From Pseudoalteromonas rubra (lineage in GTDB: Bacteria > Pseudomonadota > Gammaproteobacteria > Enterobacterales > Alteromonadaceae), in contig NZ_PNCJ01000039.1 in NCBI RefSeq assembly GCF_005887115.1, forward strand, positions 1-59,347: a stretch of 59,347 nt of DNA. The letters are read 5' to 3'. The notes under the pieces are model-generated. The model saw only the letters and a list, made by a program, of their open reading frames with translations. It was not told the origin of the DNA and ran no database searches. Made by a program: the position numbers and the translations under genes. Numbering within the stretch: position 1 is the first letter of the stretch; each line of letters starts with the position of its first letter. Below, piece by piece: positions 16,988 to 26,094 of this stretch.

Positions 16988-18520
16988 ATGTCTTTCCCTC
17001 TTGCTCTGTCGGTCAATGACTGGCAAATTCAGGACGCCGATGCCGTCATCGTCGTCACTTCCGATGTGTCTGAACTCGCTTTTTCTGAACTAAATAGCGC
17101 CGCGGCACCTTACCTGGCTGTTGATGCACGACTACGTACCAAAGCGAGTGTGCTACTGGCTGAAGGTGTGCCTGGCAAGCGCCTTATTGTATCGCCGACT
17201 GGCCCACTGAACCGTGACTATGACGATGTACGTCGCTTTTTTGAGGCGGGCAAAGCGGGTATCCAGGAAGCCAAAGCAGCAGGCGCTGTCAAACCTGTTC
17301 TGGTTGTTGCAGGGGTACCCAATGAAGCACGATATCAGAATGCGCTTGAAGTGACCTATCTGGGAGCGTGTCAGGCGTTGTGGCAGCCTCTGGAGGCGCG
17401 TGAGTATCGGGGACCTTCTATTGAACCCGTCGAATCAATTGCCTTACTAGGAGCAAGTGAAGAGCAGTGCCGACAGCTTAATGCCATTGCGGCAGGTCAA
17501 TATGCGGCCCGTGATTTGTGTGGTACAGAGCCTGAGCGTATGGCTCCCCCTAAGTTTGCAGATTACTGTGTTGAGCTGTTCAAGGGCACCAGTGTCAGCG
17601 TTGAAGTTGTGGCAGATCCCGCAACTATCGATCAGGAATACCCTATGCTGGGTACCGTTGCCCGCGCATCGTATGCAGTAGAGCGCCATCACCCGCGAGT
17701 GGTGAAGCTGGTATACACACCAGAAGGTGAGATAGAGCGTACACTGATGTTTGTAGGTAAAGGCCTGGTGTATGATACGGGTGGTGCTGACCTCAAAGTC
17801 GGTGGCTTTATGGCCGGGATGAGCCGTGATAAAGGCGGAGCGGCTTCTGTGGCGGGCTTTATGAAGTCTGTGGCAGATTTCCAGCCTAAAGGTGTCAAAG
17901 TGATTGCCTACCTGGCAGTGGTACGTAACTCAATTGGCTCTGACTGCTTTGTTCCGGATGAGATAATCACCTGCCGTGAAGGGGTTAAAGTACGGATTGG
18001 CAATACCGATGCGGAAGGACGTCTGGCAATGGGGGATCTGCTGAGCGAGCTAAAAGATATGGCCAAGCATGAAGTGAACCCGGAACTCTTTACCGTGGCA
18101 ACACTGACCGGTCACGCAGCACGCGCAATGGGCCCATACAGTGCCTATGTTGAAAATGGTCCGGCACGCGCCCAGCAGGTGTCTCGTCAGCTTGCCGATT
18201 TAGGTGATTTATGGGCTGACTGTGCTGAAGTGTCGCGCAGTCGCCGCGAGGACTACGACTTTGTTCAGCCTCGCACTTTGGCAGATGACGTACTGTCGAG
18301 TAACAACGCACCGTCAGCGGTTACTGCCCGTGGTCACCAGTTTCCAATGGCCTTTTTGGCAATTGTTGGCGGTCTGGACAAACATGGCTGTGATGCTGAG
18401 CTACCTTTGCCGTATGTTCACATGGACATTGCCGGCAGTGGTGTTGAAGGCGGTGACTGGCAGCATGGTAAGCCGACAGCCGCAACCGTGAGTAGTTTGT
18501 TTGCGCGTTACTGCCGCTAA
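16988..18520 (+). CDS. M17 (leucyl aminopeptidase) family metallopeptidase
   Basis: A 510-residue cytosolic aminopeptidase. The catalytic half carries the M17 two-metal site: Gly-Lys-Gly-Leu-Val-Tyr-Asp-Thr-Gly-Gly (near 258), Ser-Arg-Asp-Lys-Gly-Gly-Ala-Ala (near 282) and Asn-Thr-Asp-Ala-Glu-Gly-Arg-Leu (near 339), so the Lys, three Asp, Glu and Arg of the family are all present. It departs from PepA in sequence and N-terminal part and belongs to a separate M17 branch. It releases N-terminal residues from peptides. Its stop overlaps the stop of the convergent chemoreceptor gene by four bases. Confidence 0.88.
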   Translation: MSFPLALSVNDWQIQDADAVIVVTSDVSELAFSELNSAAAPYLAVDARLRTKASVLLAEGVPGKRLIVSPTGPLNRDYDDVRRFFEAGKAGIQEAKAAGAVKPVLVVAGVPNEARYQNALEVTYLGACQALWQPLEAREYRGPSIEPVESIALLGASEEQCRQLNAIAAGQYAARDLCGTEPERMAPPKFADYCVELFKGTSVSVEVVADPATIDQEYPMLGTVARASYAVERHHPRVVKLVYTPEGEIERTLMFVGKGLVYDTGGADLKVGGFMAGMSRDKGGAASVAGFMKSVADFQPKGVKVIAYLAVVRNSIGSDCFVPDEIITCREGVKVRIGNTDAEGRLAMGDLLSELKDMAKHEVNPELFTVATLTGHAARAMGPYSAYVENGPARAQQVSRQLADLGDLWADCAEVSRSRREDYDFVQPRTLADDVLSSNNAPSAVTARGHQFPMAFLAIVGGLDKHGCDAELPLPYVHMDIAGSGVEGGDWQHGKPTAATVSSLFARYCR

Positions 18521-20151
18521 ACCTTAAAGCGTTCCACAATCAGGGCAAGCTGATGGCTTGCCTGCTTCAGCTCCTTGCTGGCCTCAGACAAGTGCTGTGT
18601 AGTGTCCAGTGAGTGGTGGGTGGCGTCCGACAAATCGCCAATGCGCACATTGACGTCGGCTGCTGCACTGCTTTGCTCCTCCGTTGCACGGGCTATCAGG
18701 CCATTCATGTCCAGGATCACGGTGATCAGCCGCTCAATTTCATTCAGTGCCTGTTCGGCATCATGTACCTGGCTGACCGTATTGTTTGACAGGCGCTGGC
18801 TGTTTTGTACTGCATCCACGGCTGCCTGAGCACCTTTTTGTAGCTTCTCTATCATGGCCTGAATTTCATCGGTACTCTGTCCGGTACGACTCGCCAGTGT
18901 ACGCACTTCATCGGCGACTACCGCAAACCCGCGACCTTGCTCCCCGGCACGAGCGGCCTCAATTGCAGCATTGAGCGCCAGCAGATTAGTTTGCTCTGAA
19001 ATACCTCGGATCACGTCCAGTACTGAGCCAATATGCTGGCTTTCTTCGGCCAGCGCCTGTGTCACAACGCTGACTTCCTCAATGGTATCAGAGAGCGTAC
19101 CTATGGCATCAATGGTTGTAGCAATCGTGGCTTTGCCCGTTTCACTGGTATGCATCGCTTCTCCTGCAGCCTGTTCAGCGGCTTCGGCATGCTGGCTTAT
19201 CTCTTGTATCTGAGCACTCATTTGCTCGACAGCTGTGGCAACCTGACGGCTACTGTCATTCTGCCTTTCTATATACTCAAGGTTGACTTCGCCTGTATTG
19301 TCGACCCGGTTAGCAAGGGCTTCTACTTCGGTTGCATTATTGGCAACAGAGGCAATCGAGCTGCGCATTTTTTCGGTATAGGCATTGAAAAAACGCGACA
19401 GGCGGGAGATTTCGTCTCGGCCATGTTCATCAAGTTGCTGAGTCAAATCCCCTTCACCCTGAGAAATATCACGCATCATGTCCGAGGCGGTACGAATGGG
19501 TTGTAAAATACTATTGCTGATAAAGAAGTTAAGTGCAATGAGCACGACCAGGAGAGCAAGAATATTGAAAAGCATTTGATTACGCAGCTGCGCAAATTGC
19601 ACGTCAATATTATCCAGATAAACGCCGGAGCCGATGATCCATTGCCAGGGCGCAAAGCCTTTTACATAGGAGATCTTATCGACCGGGTCGGATTTACCAG
19701 GCTTTGGCCATTTATAGGGAACAAAGCCAGCTTCCTGCGCACGTACAACTGAAACCATTTCCTGAAATAGTGCTACACCGTCGGGATCTTTACTGTCTCT
19801 GACCGACTGCCCATTGAGCTGCGGCTTAAAAGGGTGCATCACCATGCGAGGATAATGATCATTGACCCAGAAATAATTGTTTTCATCGTATCTGAGGTTT
19901 TTCAACGCATCCAGGGCAGCGGCTTTGGCTTCATCTTCGCTGAGTGCGCCCTGACGCTGAGCCTGATGAAAGTGAGTAACCAGGCTGTGCGCGGTTTCCA
20001 CCAGGTTTTTTGTTTTTTCATATTGCTGTTCGCTCAGTGCCTGATACTGCTGTTGTAGATTCATTACGCCCAGTGCAGCCAAACCCAGAACGACGACTCC
20101 CACCAGCATTGCAAGGCGGCCAAAAATGGTGAACTGTCTCAGAAATGCCAT
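18517..20151 (-). CDS. Methyl-accepting chemotaxis protein with sCache domain
   Basis: A 544-residue chemoreceptor: N-terminal transmembrane helix (about 12-32), periplasmic single-Cache-type sensor (about 40-175; Asn-Tyr-Phe-Trp-Val-Asn and Trp-Gln-Trp-Ile-Ile-Gly-Ser-Gly-Val-Tyr motifs, as in pyruvate/organic acid sensors), second transmembrane helix (about 185-205), HAMP, then a long cytoplasmic signalling coiled coil. The hairpin tip Glu-Gln-Thr-Asn-Leu-Leu-Ala-Leu-Asn-Ala-Ala-Ile-Glu-Ala-Ala-Arg is canonical and contacts CheA/CheW. ATG 20151 is chosen over an upstream start because AGAGGAG lies eight bases before it. Ligand unknown. Confidence 0.93.
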   Translation of the reverse strand: MAFLRQFTIFGRLAMLVGVVVLGLAALGVMNLQQQYQALSEQQYEKTKNLVETAHSLVTHFHQAQRQGALSEDEAKAAALDALKNLRYDENNYFWVNDHYPRMVMHPFKPQLNGQSVRDSKDPDGVALFQEMVSVVRAQEAGFVPYKWPKPGKSDPVDKISYVKGFAPWQWIIGSGVYLDNIDVQFAQLRNQMLFNILALLVVLIALNFFISNSILQPIRTASDMMRDISQGEGDLTQQLDEHGRDEISRLSRFFNAYTEKMRSSIASVANNATEVEALANRVDNTGEVNLEYIERQNDSSRQVATAVEQMSAQIQEISQHAEAAEQAAGEAMHTSETGKATIATTIDAIGTLSDTIEEVSVVTQALAEESQHIGSVLDVIRGISEQTNLLALNAAIEAARAGEQGRGFAVVADEVRTLASRTGQSTDEIQAMIEKLQKGAQAAVDAVQNSQRLSNNTVSQVHDAEQALNEIERLITVILDMNGLIARATEEQSSAAADVNVRIGDLSDATHHSLDTTQHLSEASKELKQASHQLALIVERFKV

Positions 20152-20328
20152 ATCTGTGGCTCCTCTTGAAGGCACGAGGTTGTGCGCTGAACGGCCTTTC
20201 ATTGTCTATACTGCAATAAAAGTGCGGGTGAAATTTGTTCTAAATCAAGTAAATAATATATTTAGCGAGGAAAGATTTAGGCAATTAGCTATTTGTCGAA
20301 TACCACAACGGGCTGTAAATGGGGGGCG

Positions 20329-20350
20329 TGCGGGCCAGCGCAGGCCCGCA
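20329..20350 (-). terminator. Strong hairpin after the S9 peptidase gene
   Basis: Perfect 8-bp GC-rich inverted repeat TGCGGGCC/GGCCCGCA with a 6-base loop, eight bases past the peptidase stop on the minus strand. No T tract. Confidence 0.5.
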
Positions 20351-20357
20351 TGTTGGA

Positions 20358-22583
20358 TTATTTTACTTCGAAGTGACGATTGAAAAAATTGGTAATCGTC
20401 TGATGTAAATGGGTTTGCACCTTCTTACCGCGCAGACTATGTTTGGCGCCCGGGTAAGTCATCATCTCAAATGGCTTGGCGTCATCCTGTAACTGTTTGA
20501 ACAGTTTGGTAGCGTGTGTAAACAGTACATTGTCGTCTGCCATACCATGATAGATCATCAGAGGTCCTTTAAGGCCGTCAGCATAGGGGAAGACGGCACT
20601 TTGCTCATAACCTTCAGCATTGGCTTTAGGATGCCCAAGGTAACGCTCTGTGTAGTGTGTATCGTATAGGGCCCAGTCAGTCACCGGTGCACCAGATACG
20701 CCGGCTGCGAAGTAGTCGCCAGCTTTGAACATGGTCATCAGTGCCATATAACCACCGTAGCTGTGTCCATAAATACCAATTCGAGCTGAGTCGACATAAT
20801 CCAGTGTACGTAAAAACTCTACACCACGGATCTGGTCGGCGACTTCCACTTCCCCTAAGTGTTTATAGATAGGGTCTTCAAAGCGCTTACCCCGGTTATA
20901 CGAGCCTCGGTTGTCTAACTGGAAGACAATGTAACCCTGCTGCACCATGTACTGGAAATACAGGTTTTTACTGCGCCAACTGTTGGTTACACGCTGAGCA
21001 TGTGGACCCCCATAGACATTAACGATCACCGGGTACTTCTTGTCTTTTTCCAGATGTTTTGGCTTGAACAGGCGGTAATGCATCACCTGACCGTCTTCAG
21101 CTTTGAGAGTACCATATTCCGGGGTCGCCAGATCGTTTAGGAAAGGCGTTAGTGGGTGCTGGTCATCCAGTTTGTTCTGTTCCAGCCAGGTAATGAATTC
21201 ACCATTGGATTTACGCAGCGATACAGACGTAGGCTGGTTCACAGAGGACTTACTGTCGATGAAGGTGCGGTTATCCTCGGCCATCACTACTTTATGGTAG
21301 GCGCCTGCTTCTGTGATCCGCTTAATGTTGCCCTTTTTGAACAGGGGGACTGAATATAAATGGCTTTCCAGTGGGGTGTCTTTACGACCTGAGAAGTACA
21401 CCAGGCCTTTTTTCTCGTCGATGCCCTGTAGCTTATCGATGACCCAGTCTCCTTTGGTCAGCTGGCGAACCAGCTGGCCACTGGTGCGATACAAATAGAG
21501 GTGCTTGTAGCCATCACGCTCCGACGCCCAGACAAAATGCTTTTTATCTTTGAGAAAATGCAAGTCAAAATGCAGGTTGAGCCAGGTATCACTGGTCTCT
21601 GTCAGAGCAACGCGCTGCTGTTTATTACTGGCGTTGTAGAATCTGAGTTCCAACTTTTGTTGAGAACGGTTTTGCCATTGATAAGATAATGTCGTGTCAT
21701 CTTCCAACCATTTTGCGCGTGCGATGTAGATATCTTTGTCTTTACCAAGGTCGACCCAATCAATTTTTTGGTTGTTCAGTGTCACAACCCCCAGATCGAT
21801 ACGAACATTATCTGTGCCGGTGAAAGGGTAGCGCTGGTTAAAAAGCTTAACTTCGTCCGCATAGATCTCATTGCGAATGGCTTCTTGTACCGGGCTTTCA
21901 TCAATGCGGGTAAAGGCAATCTTGCTTTCATCTCCAGCCCACCAGTAGCCCGTCATCCGCCCCATTTCTTCCTGTGCGACAAACTCAGCCATGCCGTTTT
22001 TGATGACGCCGCCGCCATCTTTGCTTAGACGGATCTCTTTACCCGTTGCCAACTCCAGTGCATACAAGTCTTGTTCACGAATAAAGGAAACATAATTGCC
22101 CTTAGGTGAAAAGCGGGCATCGGTTTCAAAAGCCTCGGTATTGGTAAGCTTACGGCTCTTGCCCGTACTTAGCTCGTAGTAGTAAAGATCCCCATTGAGT
22201 GGGAAAAGCAATGCCTGACCATCTTTTGACCACTTGTATTCCAGGATCCCGCGGCCAAAGATGCGCTGTCGTTCACGGCGCGCTTTTTCTTCATCAGACA
22301 ATGTTTCCGGGCCTGAAAACAGTGCCTGAGAATCCACCAGTAGTCGATTGGTGTCAGCTTTAATATTGTATTCCCACAGGTCATACCGGTTGTAGTCATC
22401 TACTTTCCCTTGCAGGTAAGTCACCCGCGTACCATCGGGCGAAAACTTCAGTTTAACGGGCGCCTTTCCCGCTAAAGTTGGGTCATCAAAGATACGTTCC
22501 AGTGTCAGTGGTTGAGCCACAGTCAACTGGCTGGTGGCCAGTAAGCCAGTGGCTAACGCTGCGTAAGATAACAGATTGCGCAC
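20358..22583 (-). CDS. S9 family peptidase, dipeptidyl peptidase IV-like
   Basis: A 741-residue secreted serine peptidase. The GTG at 22583 is taken as start: AGGTGA lies four bases before it, and it opens directly into a signal peptide ending Ala-Gln (about residue 23). The N-terminal half is an eight-bladed propeller. The Gln-Glu-Glu-Met-Gly-Arg stretch near residue 205 matches the Glu-Glu pair that holds the substrate amino group. The C-terminal hydrolase fold shows the triad: Gly-His-Ser-Tyr-Gly-Gly, Asp in Ala-Asp-Asp-Asn-Val, His in Ala-Lys-His-Ser. It should remove dipeptides, typically after Pro or Ala, in the periplasm. Confidence 0.92.
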   Translation of the reverse strand: MRNLLSYAALATGLLATSQLTVAQPLTLERIFDDPTLAGKAPVKLKFSPDGTRVTYLQGKVDDYNRYDLWEYNIKADTNRLLVDSQALFSGPETLSDEEKARRERQRIFGRGILEYKWSKDGQALLFPLNGDLYYYELSTGKSRKLTNTEAFETDARFSPKGNYVSFIREQDLYALELATGKEIRLSKDGGGVIKNGMAEFVAQEEMGRMTGYWWAGDESKIAFTRIDESPVQEAIRNEIYADEVKLFNQRYPFTGTDNVRIDLGVVTLNNQKIDWVDLGKDKDIYIARAKWLEDDTTLSYQWQNRSQQKLELRFYNASNKQQRVALTETSDTWLNLHFDLHFLKDKKHFVWASERDGYKHLYLYRTSGQLVRQLTKGDWVIDKLQGIDEKKGLVYFSGRKDTPLESHLYSVPLFKKGNIKRITEAGAYHKVVMAEDNRTFIDSKSSVNQPTSVSLRKSNGEFITWLEQNKLDDQHPLTPFLNDLATPEYGTLKAEDGQVMHYRLFKPKHLEKDKKYPVIVNVYGGPHAQRVTNSWRSKNLYFQYMVQQGYIVFQLDNRGSYNRGKRFEDPIYKHLGEVEVADQIRGVEFLRTLDYVDSARIGIYGHSYGGYMALMTMFKAGDYFAAGVSGAPVTDWALYDTHYTERYLGHPKANAEGYEQSAVFPYADGLKGPLMIYHGMADDNVLFTHATKLFKQLQDDAKPFEMMTYPGAKHSLRGKKVQTHLHQTITNFFNRHFEVK

Positions 22584-22763
22584 AGAGTCACCTTTTTTGT
22601 TGTGTTGATTTGGTTTATGAGTGTTGATGGTAAAGACTGTGTTTCTGGAAGGCAATAAAATCCGACAGACGAGGCATGGCGAAGCGAATCCCTTTTATCT
22701 GGTCGATTTTGTTTTGGAAGTTCGCTACAGTGAGGTCACAGATCACAGACCCGATAAAATACG

Positions 22764-23168
22764 ATGAGCATTTTTCAACTGGCGCCGGAACTTGAACGTG
22801 ACTGCATAGAATTAGCAGACTGGCCTTTATGTAAGTTATTGCTATTAAACGACAGCCAATACCCTTGGTTTGTACTGGTACCGCGAGTATCGGGCATGCG
22901 AGAAATCATTGACTTGTCGACAGAACAGCAACTGCAATTTTGGCAGGAATCAGCCAAACTAAGCCACTTAATTAAAGCTGTGTTTAACCCGCATAAATTG
23001 AATGTAGCTGCGCTGGGTAATATGGTGCCTCAGCTGCACGTGCATCACATTGCGCGCTTTGAACACGATGCTGCCTGGCCAAAACCGGTATGGGGTGTTT
23101 TGCCAGCGGTGCCATACAGTGAACAACAGATTAGCGAAATAAAAAAGGCGCTCGAAGTGAACGCCTGA
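22764..23168 (+). CDS. HIT domain protein
   Basis: A 134-residue histidine-triad protein. The triad lies near residues 93-97 as Gln-Leu-His-Val-His-His-Ile-Ala-Arg, with Asn in Leu-Gly-Asn-Met just before, as in nucleotide hydrolases and transferases of the family. It resembles the proteobacterial HIT subgroup that is longer than HinT at the N-terminus. Substrate unknown. Its 3' end faces the M49-like gene. Confidence 0.88.
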   Translation: MSIFQLAPELERDCIELADWPLCKLLLLNDSQYPWFVLVPRVSGMREIIDLSTEQQLQFWQESAKLSHLIKAVFNPHKLNVAALGNMVPQLHVHHIARFEHDAAWPKPVWGVLPAVPYSEQQISEIKKALEVNA

Positions 23169-23182
23169 TCCGATAGGTGTGT

Positions 23183-23208
23183 GGTGTTAGGACTACAGTC
23201 CTAGCACC
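23183..23208. terminator. Long hairpin between convergent genes, overlapping a stop codon
   Basis: A 12-pair inverted repeat (GGTGTTAGGACT with AGTCCTAGCACC, one G-T pair) around only two bases. It covers the last codons and the stop of the M49-like gene and follows the HIT gene stop by 14 bases. No T tract, but it is long enough to stop or protect both transcripts. Confidence 0.55.
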
Positions 23209-24881
23209 GCCTTGCCTTGCTTGAAAGTCACATCGACCGGAATATTGGCAGCTGCCAGCTTATCGAGATCCGCTTGCAATTCTGCCTTGATGTCACCATG
23301 AGTGGCCAGCAATTGATCGACCTTCTGATAATCACCATCACCCTGCAGGGTCAGGATCAAATTAGATAGCTTTTCCATCGCAGCCCCCATTTTGGCCATA
23401 TCGACCAGGTACAGACCATCGGCGTTTTTCGAAAATGCCCCTTCTTGCTTAAAGAAGTTAAAGCGGATCATGTTCGCTTTACCATGGGCGCTGGAGGCAC
23501 CAAAGCGCACAGACCGGAAAATACCCGCCATAAAGGTCACATAATAATCTTCCAGTGTCCCTTCGCTGATTTCGCCTTTTTTCAATAGCTGCTCAACCAT
23601 GTAGAGACCCAGGATATCGGCCTTACCTTCTTCTAGTGCACTGGCATGCTCCTGAAGTGACTGACGAACTGTGCCTTTACCAGTAATGGTGTTTTTGATA
23701 CCCAGACCATGGGCAACTTCATGGAACATCGTATTTGCAAAGAATGCATCGAAGGTAATGTGTTTGCGTTGTTCCGGCACTATCAACTGGTCTGCGATAG
23801 GCACCAGGATTTTGTCAAATTTGGCTTGCATGGCATTTTTCAGCTGCAGGCGACGCGTGCCTTTTTGCAACTGTACTTCTTCGTCGTTTGGCAAGTTGAT
23901 AGCAATTGTTTTACTGCCCGCATTGGAGTGGCCGGCATAGTAAATTACATCGTACGCATTAAGATCGGCATCTGAACCAGGCACTTCTTGCTTATATTTC
24001 GCATCAACCGGCAACCCTTGCTGCAGTTCGGGCAGGAATGCAGCAAATTTAGCTAAGCGTTCGCTCCAGGCCATGTCTTTGACCAGAACATAAGACTCAA
24101 ATGCTGTACGATAGCCAAACAGCTGATCTTCGTAGGTTTCGATTGGACCAATCACCACGTCGATGGGATTGTTTTTCATATCCATCCAGGCGAAGTCTGA
24201 ACTCTGGTAGCTGTTGTTAACCAGTGCATCTGCTCTGAGGTTAAGATATTTGGAAAACTGTTTGTCGACTGCTAACTTACTGGCATCGCGAAGCAGCTGA
24301 GCCGCTGTATTCAACTCAGCCTGATAAGCTTCTGAGTAAGGAACGCTGTAAAGCTGACCCTGTGCATCACGTTTAATCAGGGAATATAAACCGGCCTTAT
24401 CTTTCACATCAGCCTGATTTAACTCGTCTTTGCTGATATCGCTTGGGTAGAATTGAGCACCGGGGGCTTTGTCTGCAAAGCCCTCCAGGAAGACCTTGTC
24501 GCCATTGAGACGATCCCAGGGGCCATAGTTAATGTCGGCGAACTGGCGCACTTTCGGATCTTTGATATTTGCCAGAAACTCGGCTTTGTTCATGCCGAAG
24601 GCTTGCAGCCAGAACAGATCGTCCATGATTTTGGAGGCTTCGATCAGCAGGCCCAGCATTTTTTTCTGGTTATCATTGAGGTGTGAGAGATCGCTATTGA
24701 GTGTAACTTCGGTATAGATATCCAGTCGTGCAGGTGACAAGTCTTTCAGTTGATATCCTGTGTCTGAGTTATTTGCCTGTTGCTGAACTGCGGTACTTGA
24801 CGGCTTTTGTGGCTCAGAACATGCACTGAGCATAACGCCACAAGCCAGCATGATGGCTGTGGATAACATTGCGCGTTTCAT
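23193..24881 (-). CDS. Lipoprotein metallopeptidase related to dipeptidyl peptidase III (M49)
   Basis: About 562 residues. A lipoprotein signal peptide ends in Leu-Ser-Ala-Cys near residue 21. The zinc site reads His-Glu-Val-Ala-His-Gly-Leu-Gly (near 387) with a downstream Glu-Glu-Gly-Lys-Ala-Asp. Classical M49 enzymes have His-Glu-x3-His; here the motif is His-Glu-x2-His, which with Glu-Glu-x2-Ala-Asp matches the bacterial dipeptidyl-peptidase 3 family subgroup. It probably cuts dipeptides from small peptides at the cell envelope. ATG 24881 has AAGGA six bases ahead; the ATG one codon earlier is possible. No periplasmic partner gene beside it, but two other peptidases lie nearby. Confidence 0.8.
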   Translation of the reverse strand: MKRAMLSTAIMLACGVMLSACSEPQKPSSTAVQQQANNSDTGYQLKDLSPARLDIYTEVTLNSDLSHLNDNQKKMLGLLIEASKIMDDLFWLQAFGMNKAEFLANIKDPKVRQFADINYGPWDRLNGDKVFLEGFADKAPGAQFYPSDISKDELNQADVKDKAGLYSLIKRDAQGQLYSVPYSEAYQAELNTAAQLLRDASKLAVDKQFSKYLNLRADALVNNSYQSSDFAWMDMKNNPIDVVIGPIETYEDQLFGYRTAFESYVLVKDMAWSERLAKFAAFLPELQQGLPVDAKYKQEVPGSDADLNAYDVIYYAGHSNAGSKTIAINLPNDEEVQLQKGTRRLQLKNAMQAKFDKILVPIADQLIVPEQRKHITFDAFFANTMFHEVAHGLGIKNTITGKGTVRQSLQEHASALEEGKADILGLYMVEQLLKKGEISEGTLEDYYVTFMAGIFRSVRFGASSAHGKANMIRFNFFKQEGAFSKNADGLYLVDMAKMGAAMEKLSNLILTLQGDGDYQKVDQLLATHGDIKAELQADLDKLAAANIPVDVTFKQGKAVLGL

Positions 24882-25209
24882 CATTTTTCCTTCATTGAGG
24901 GTATCTCGGACTGTCTTCTGCGGTGCCACAACATAAGCGCATTAGTGACGCATAGATTGTCCGTATTATTATGTCGGGCGTATACATTACATGAATTCTG
25001 CACAACTTGCTGCCCTCAAAATACAAAGTGAGGGAATATTTTATCTCAGGTGAAATGCCGGATATTTGTCCCATGTCACGAATAATTTTTATACTTTCCT
25101 TAACTTACTCTTTAAGTTAGACAATACTAATAGCATGAACAGTATATTGCCCGGCGTATGAGGCTGCTGTTGCGCACCAGAGGCCAATAAATTCGAGGAT
25201 TGAACTAAT
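24882..25209. other. Divergent intergenic region with palindrome
   Basis: 328 bases, AT-rich, holding the promoters of the M49-like gene (leftward) and the HDOD gene (rightward). The clear feature is the perfect inverted repeat TAACTTA-N5-TAAGTTA at 25101-25119, about 90 bases before the HDOD start; it could be an operator. No gene or RNA is recognised. Confidence 0.5.
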
Positions 25210-26049
25210 ATGTCTACTGAAAATGCCTTATTGACGATTCTGATTGATAAAATAAATAACGATACCCTGGTTTTGCCTACTCTGCCCGAAATTGCCGTTC
25301 GGGTCCGTCAGGCTGCGGATGACCCTGAAGTTAATCTTATGCAAATGGCAGAGGTGATCTCTCATGACCCGGCGTTGGCTGCACGCATGATTAAAGTTGC
25401 GAACAGTGCATTCTTAGGTCGTACTGTGAAGGTGAATACGCTTAATCAGGCGGTCACTCGCATCGGCCTGCGCCAAGTTAAAAATGTGGCGACGGCTATG
25501 GCGATGGAACAATTATTTGTGTCGCAGAACAAACTGATCAAAACCTATATGGATAAAGCCTGGCAAAAGACCCTGAAAGTCGCCTGTCAGGCGATCACCA
25601 CAATGGATTTTTATCTGCGGGTTAACAAACATACATCACTTAACAAAGACACCATCACGCTGGCTTCTTTGGTCTTTAACATTGGGGTATTACCTATCCT
25701 GACAGAAGCAGAGCATCACCCGGAAGTCTTTGCGAATCCGAGCTTTCTGGCTCATGCAATTCAAAAGCTCGGTGGCCGAATTGGTGGTGCCATTATGCGT
25801 GAGTGGGGTTTCACGGAAGAGTTTGTCGAAGTGGCAGAAAGTTGGGCGAATCCAAACTATAAACCAGGGCATGTATGCTATGTGGACTTTATTCGGGTTG
25901 GCGCGATTGTTGAGGGGATACTGCAGGTATCCGACAAAGCGGCGGCACTACATGTGTATGAGGAAAAAGGTGTGCTGGGCTCAGTCGACATGTTTTATGA
26001 TGATGAATATCAGGACATGCTGAACGACATCAAAGCGGCGTTTTCATAG
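25210..26049 (+). CDS. HDOD domain signalling protein
   Basis: A 279-residue protein made of one HDOD domain (about residues 15-215): Leu-Pro-Thr-Leu-Pro-Glu-Ile-Ala at the start, Ile-Ser-His-Asp-Pro-Ala-Leu-Ala-Ala-Arg-Met-Ile-Lys-Val-Ala-Asn-Ser. The domain is related to HD phosphohydrolases but usually lacks the metal site, and is thought to act in regulation. GAGGA lies nine bases ahead of the ATG. Regulatory target unknown. Confidence 0.9.
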   Translation: MSTENALLTILIDKINNDTLVLPTLPEIAVRVRQAADDPEVNLMQMAEVISHDPALAARMIKVANSAFLGRTVKVNTLNQAVTRIGLRQVKNVATAMAMEQLFVSQNKLIKTYMDKAWQKTLKVACQAITTMDFYLRVNKHTSLNKDTITLASLVFNIGVLPILTEAEHHPEVFANPSFLAHAIQKLGGRIGGAIMREWGFTEEFVEVAESWANPNYKPGHVCYVDFIRVGAIVEGILQVSDKAAALHVYEEKGVLGSVDMFYDDEYQDMLNDIKAAFS

Positions 26050-26066
26050 CCGCTTGAGTGAGCAGG

Positions 26067-26093
26067 GCAGGAGGCTGTCGCATCCTGCTTTCA
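26067..26093 (+). terminator. Terminator after the HDOD gene
   Basis: Stem GCAGGA/TCCTGC around a 10-base loop, followed by TTTCATTT. It lies between the HDOD gene and the convergent rdgC gene. Confidence 0.55.
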
Positions 26094-26094
26094 T

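Noticed and set aside
22584..22655. Longer start of the S9 peptidase
   Set aside because: It would add 24 polar residues before the signal peptide; the GTG with AGGTGA ahead fits better.
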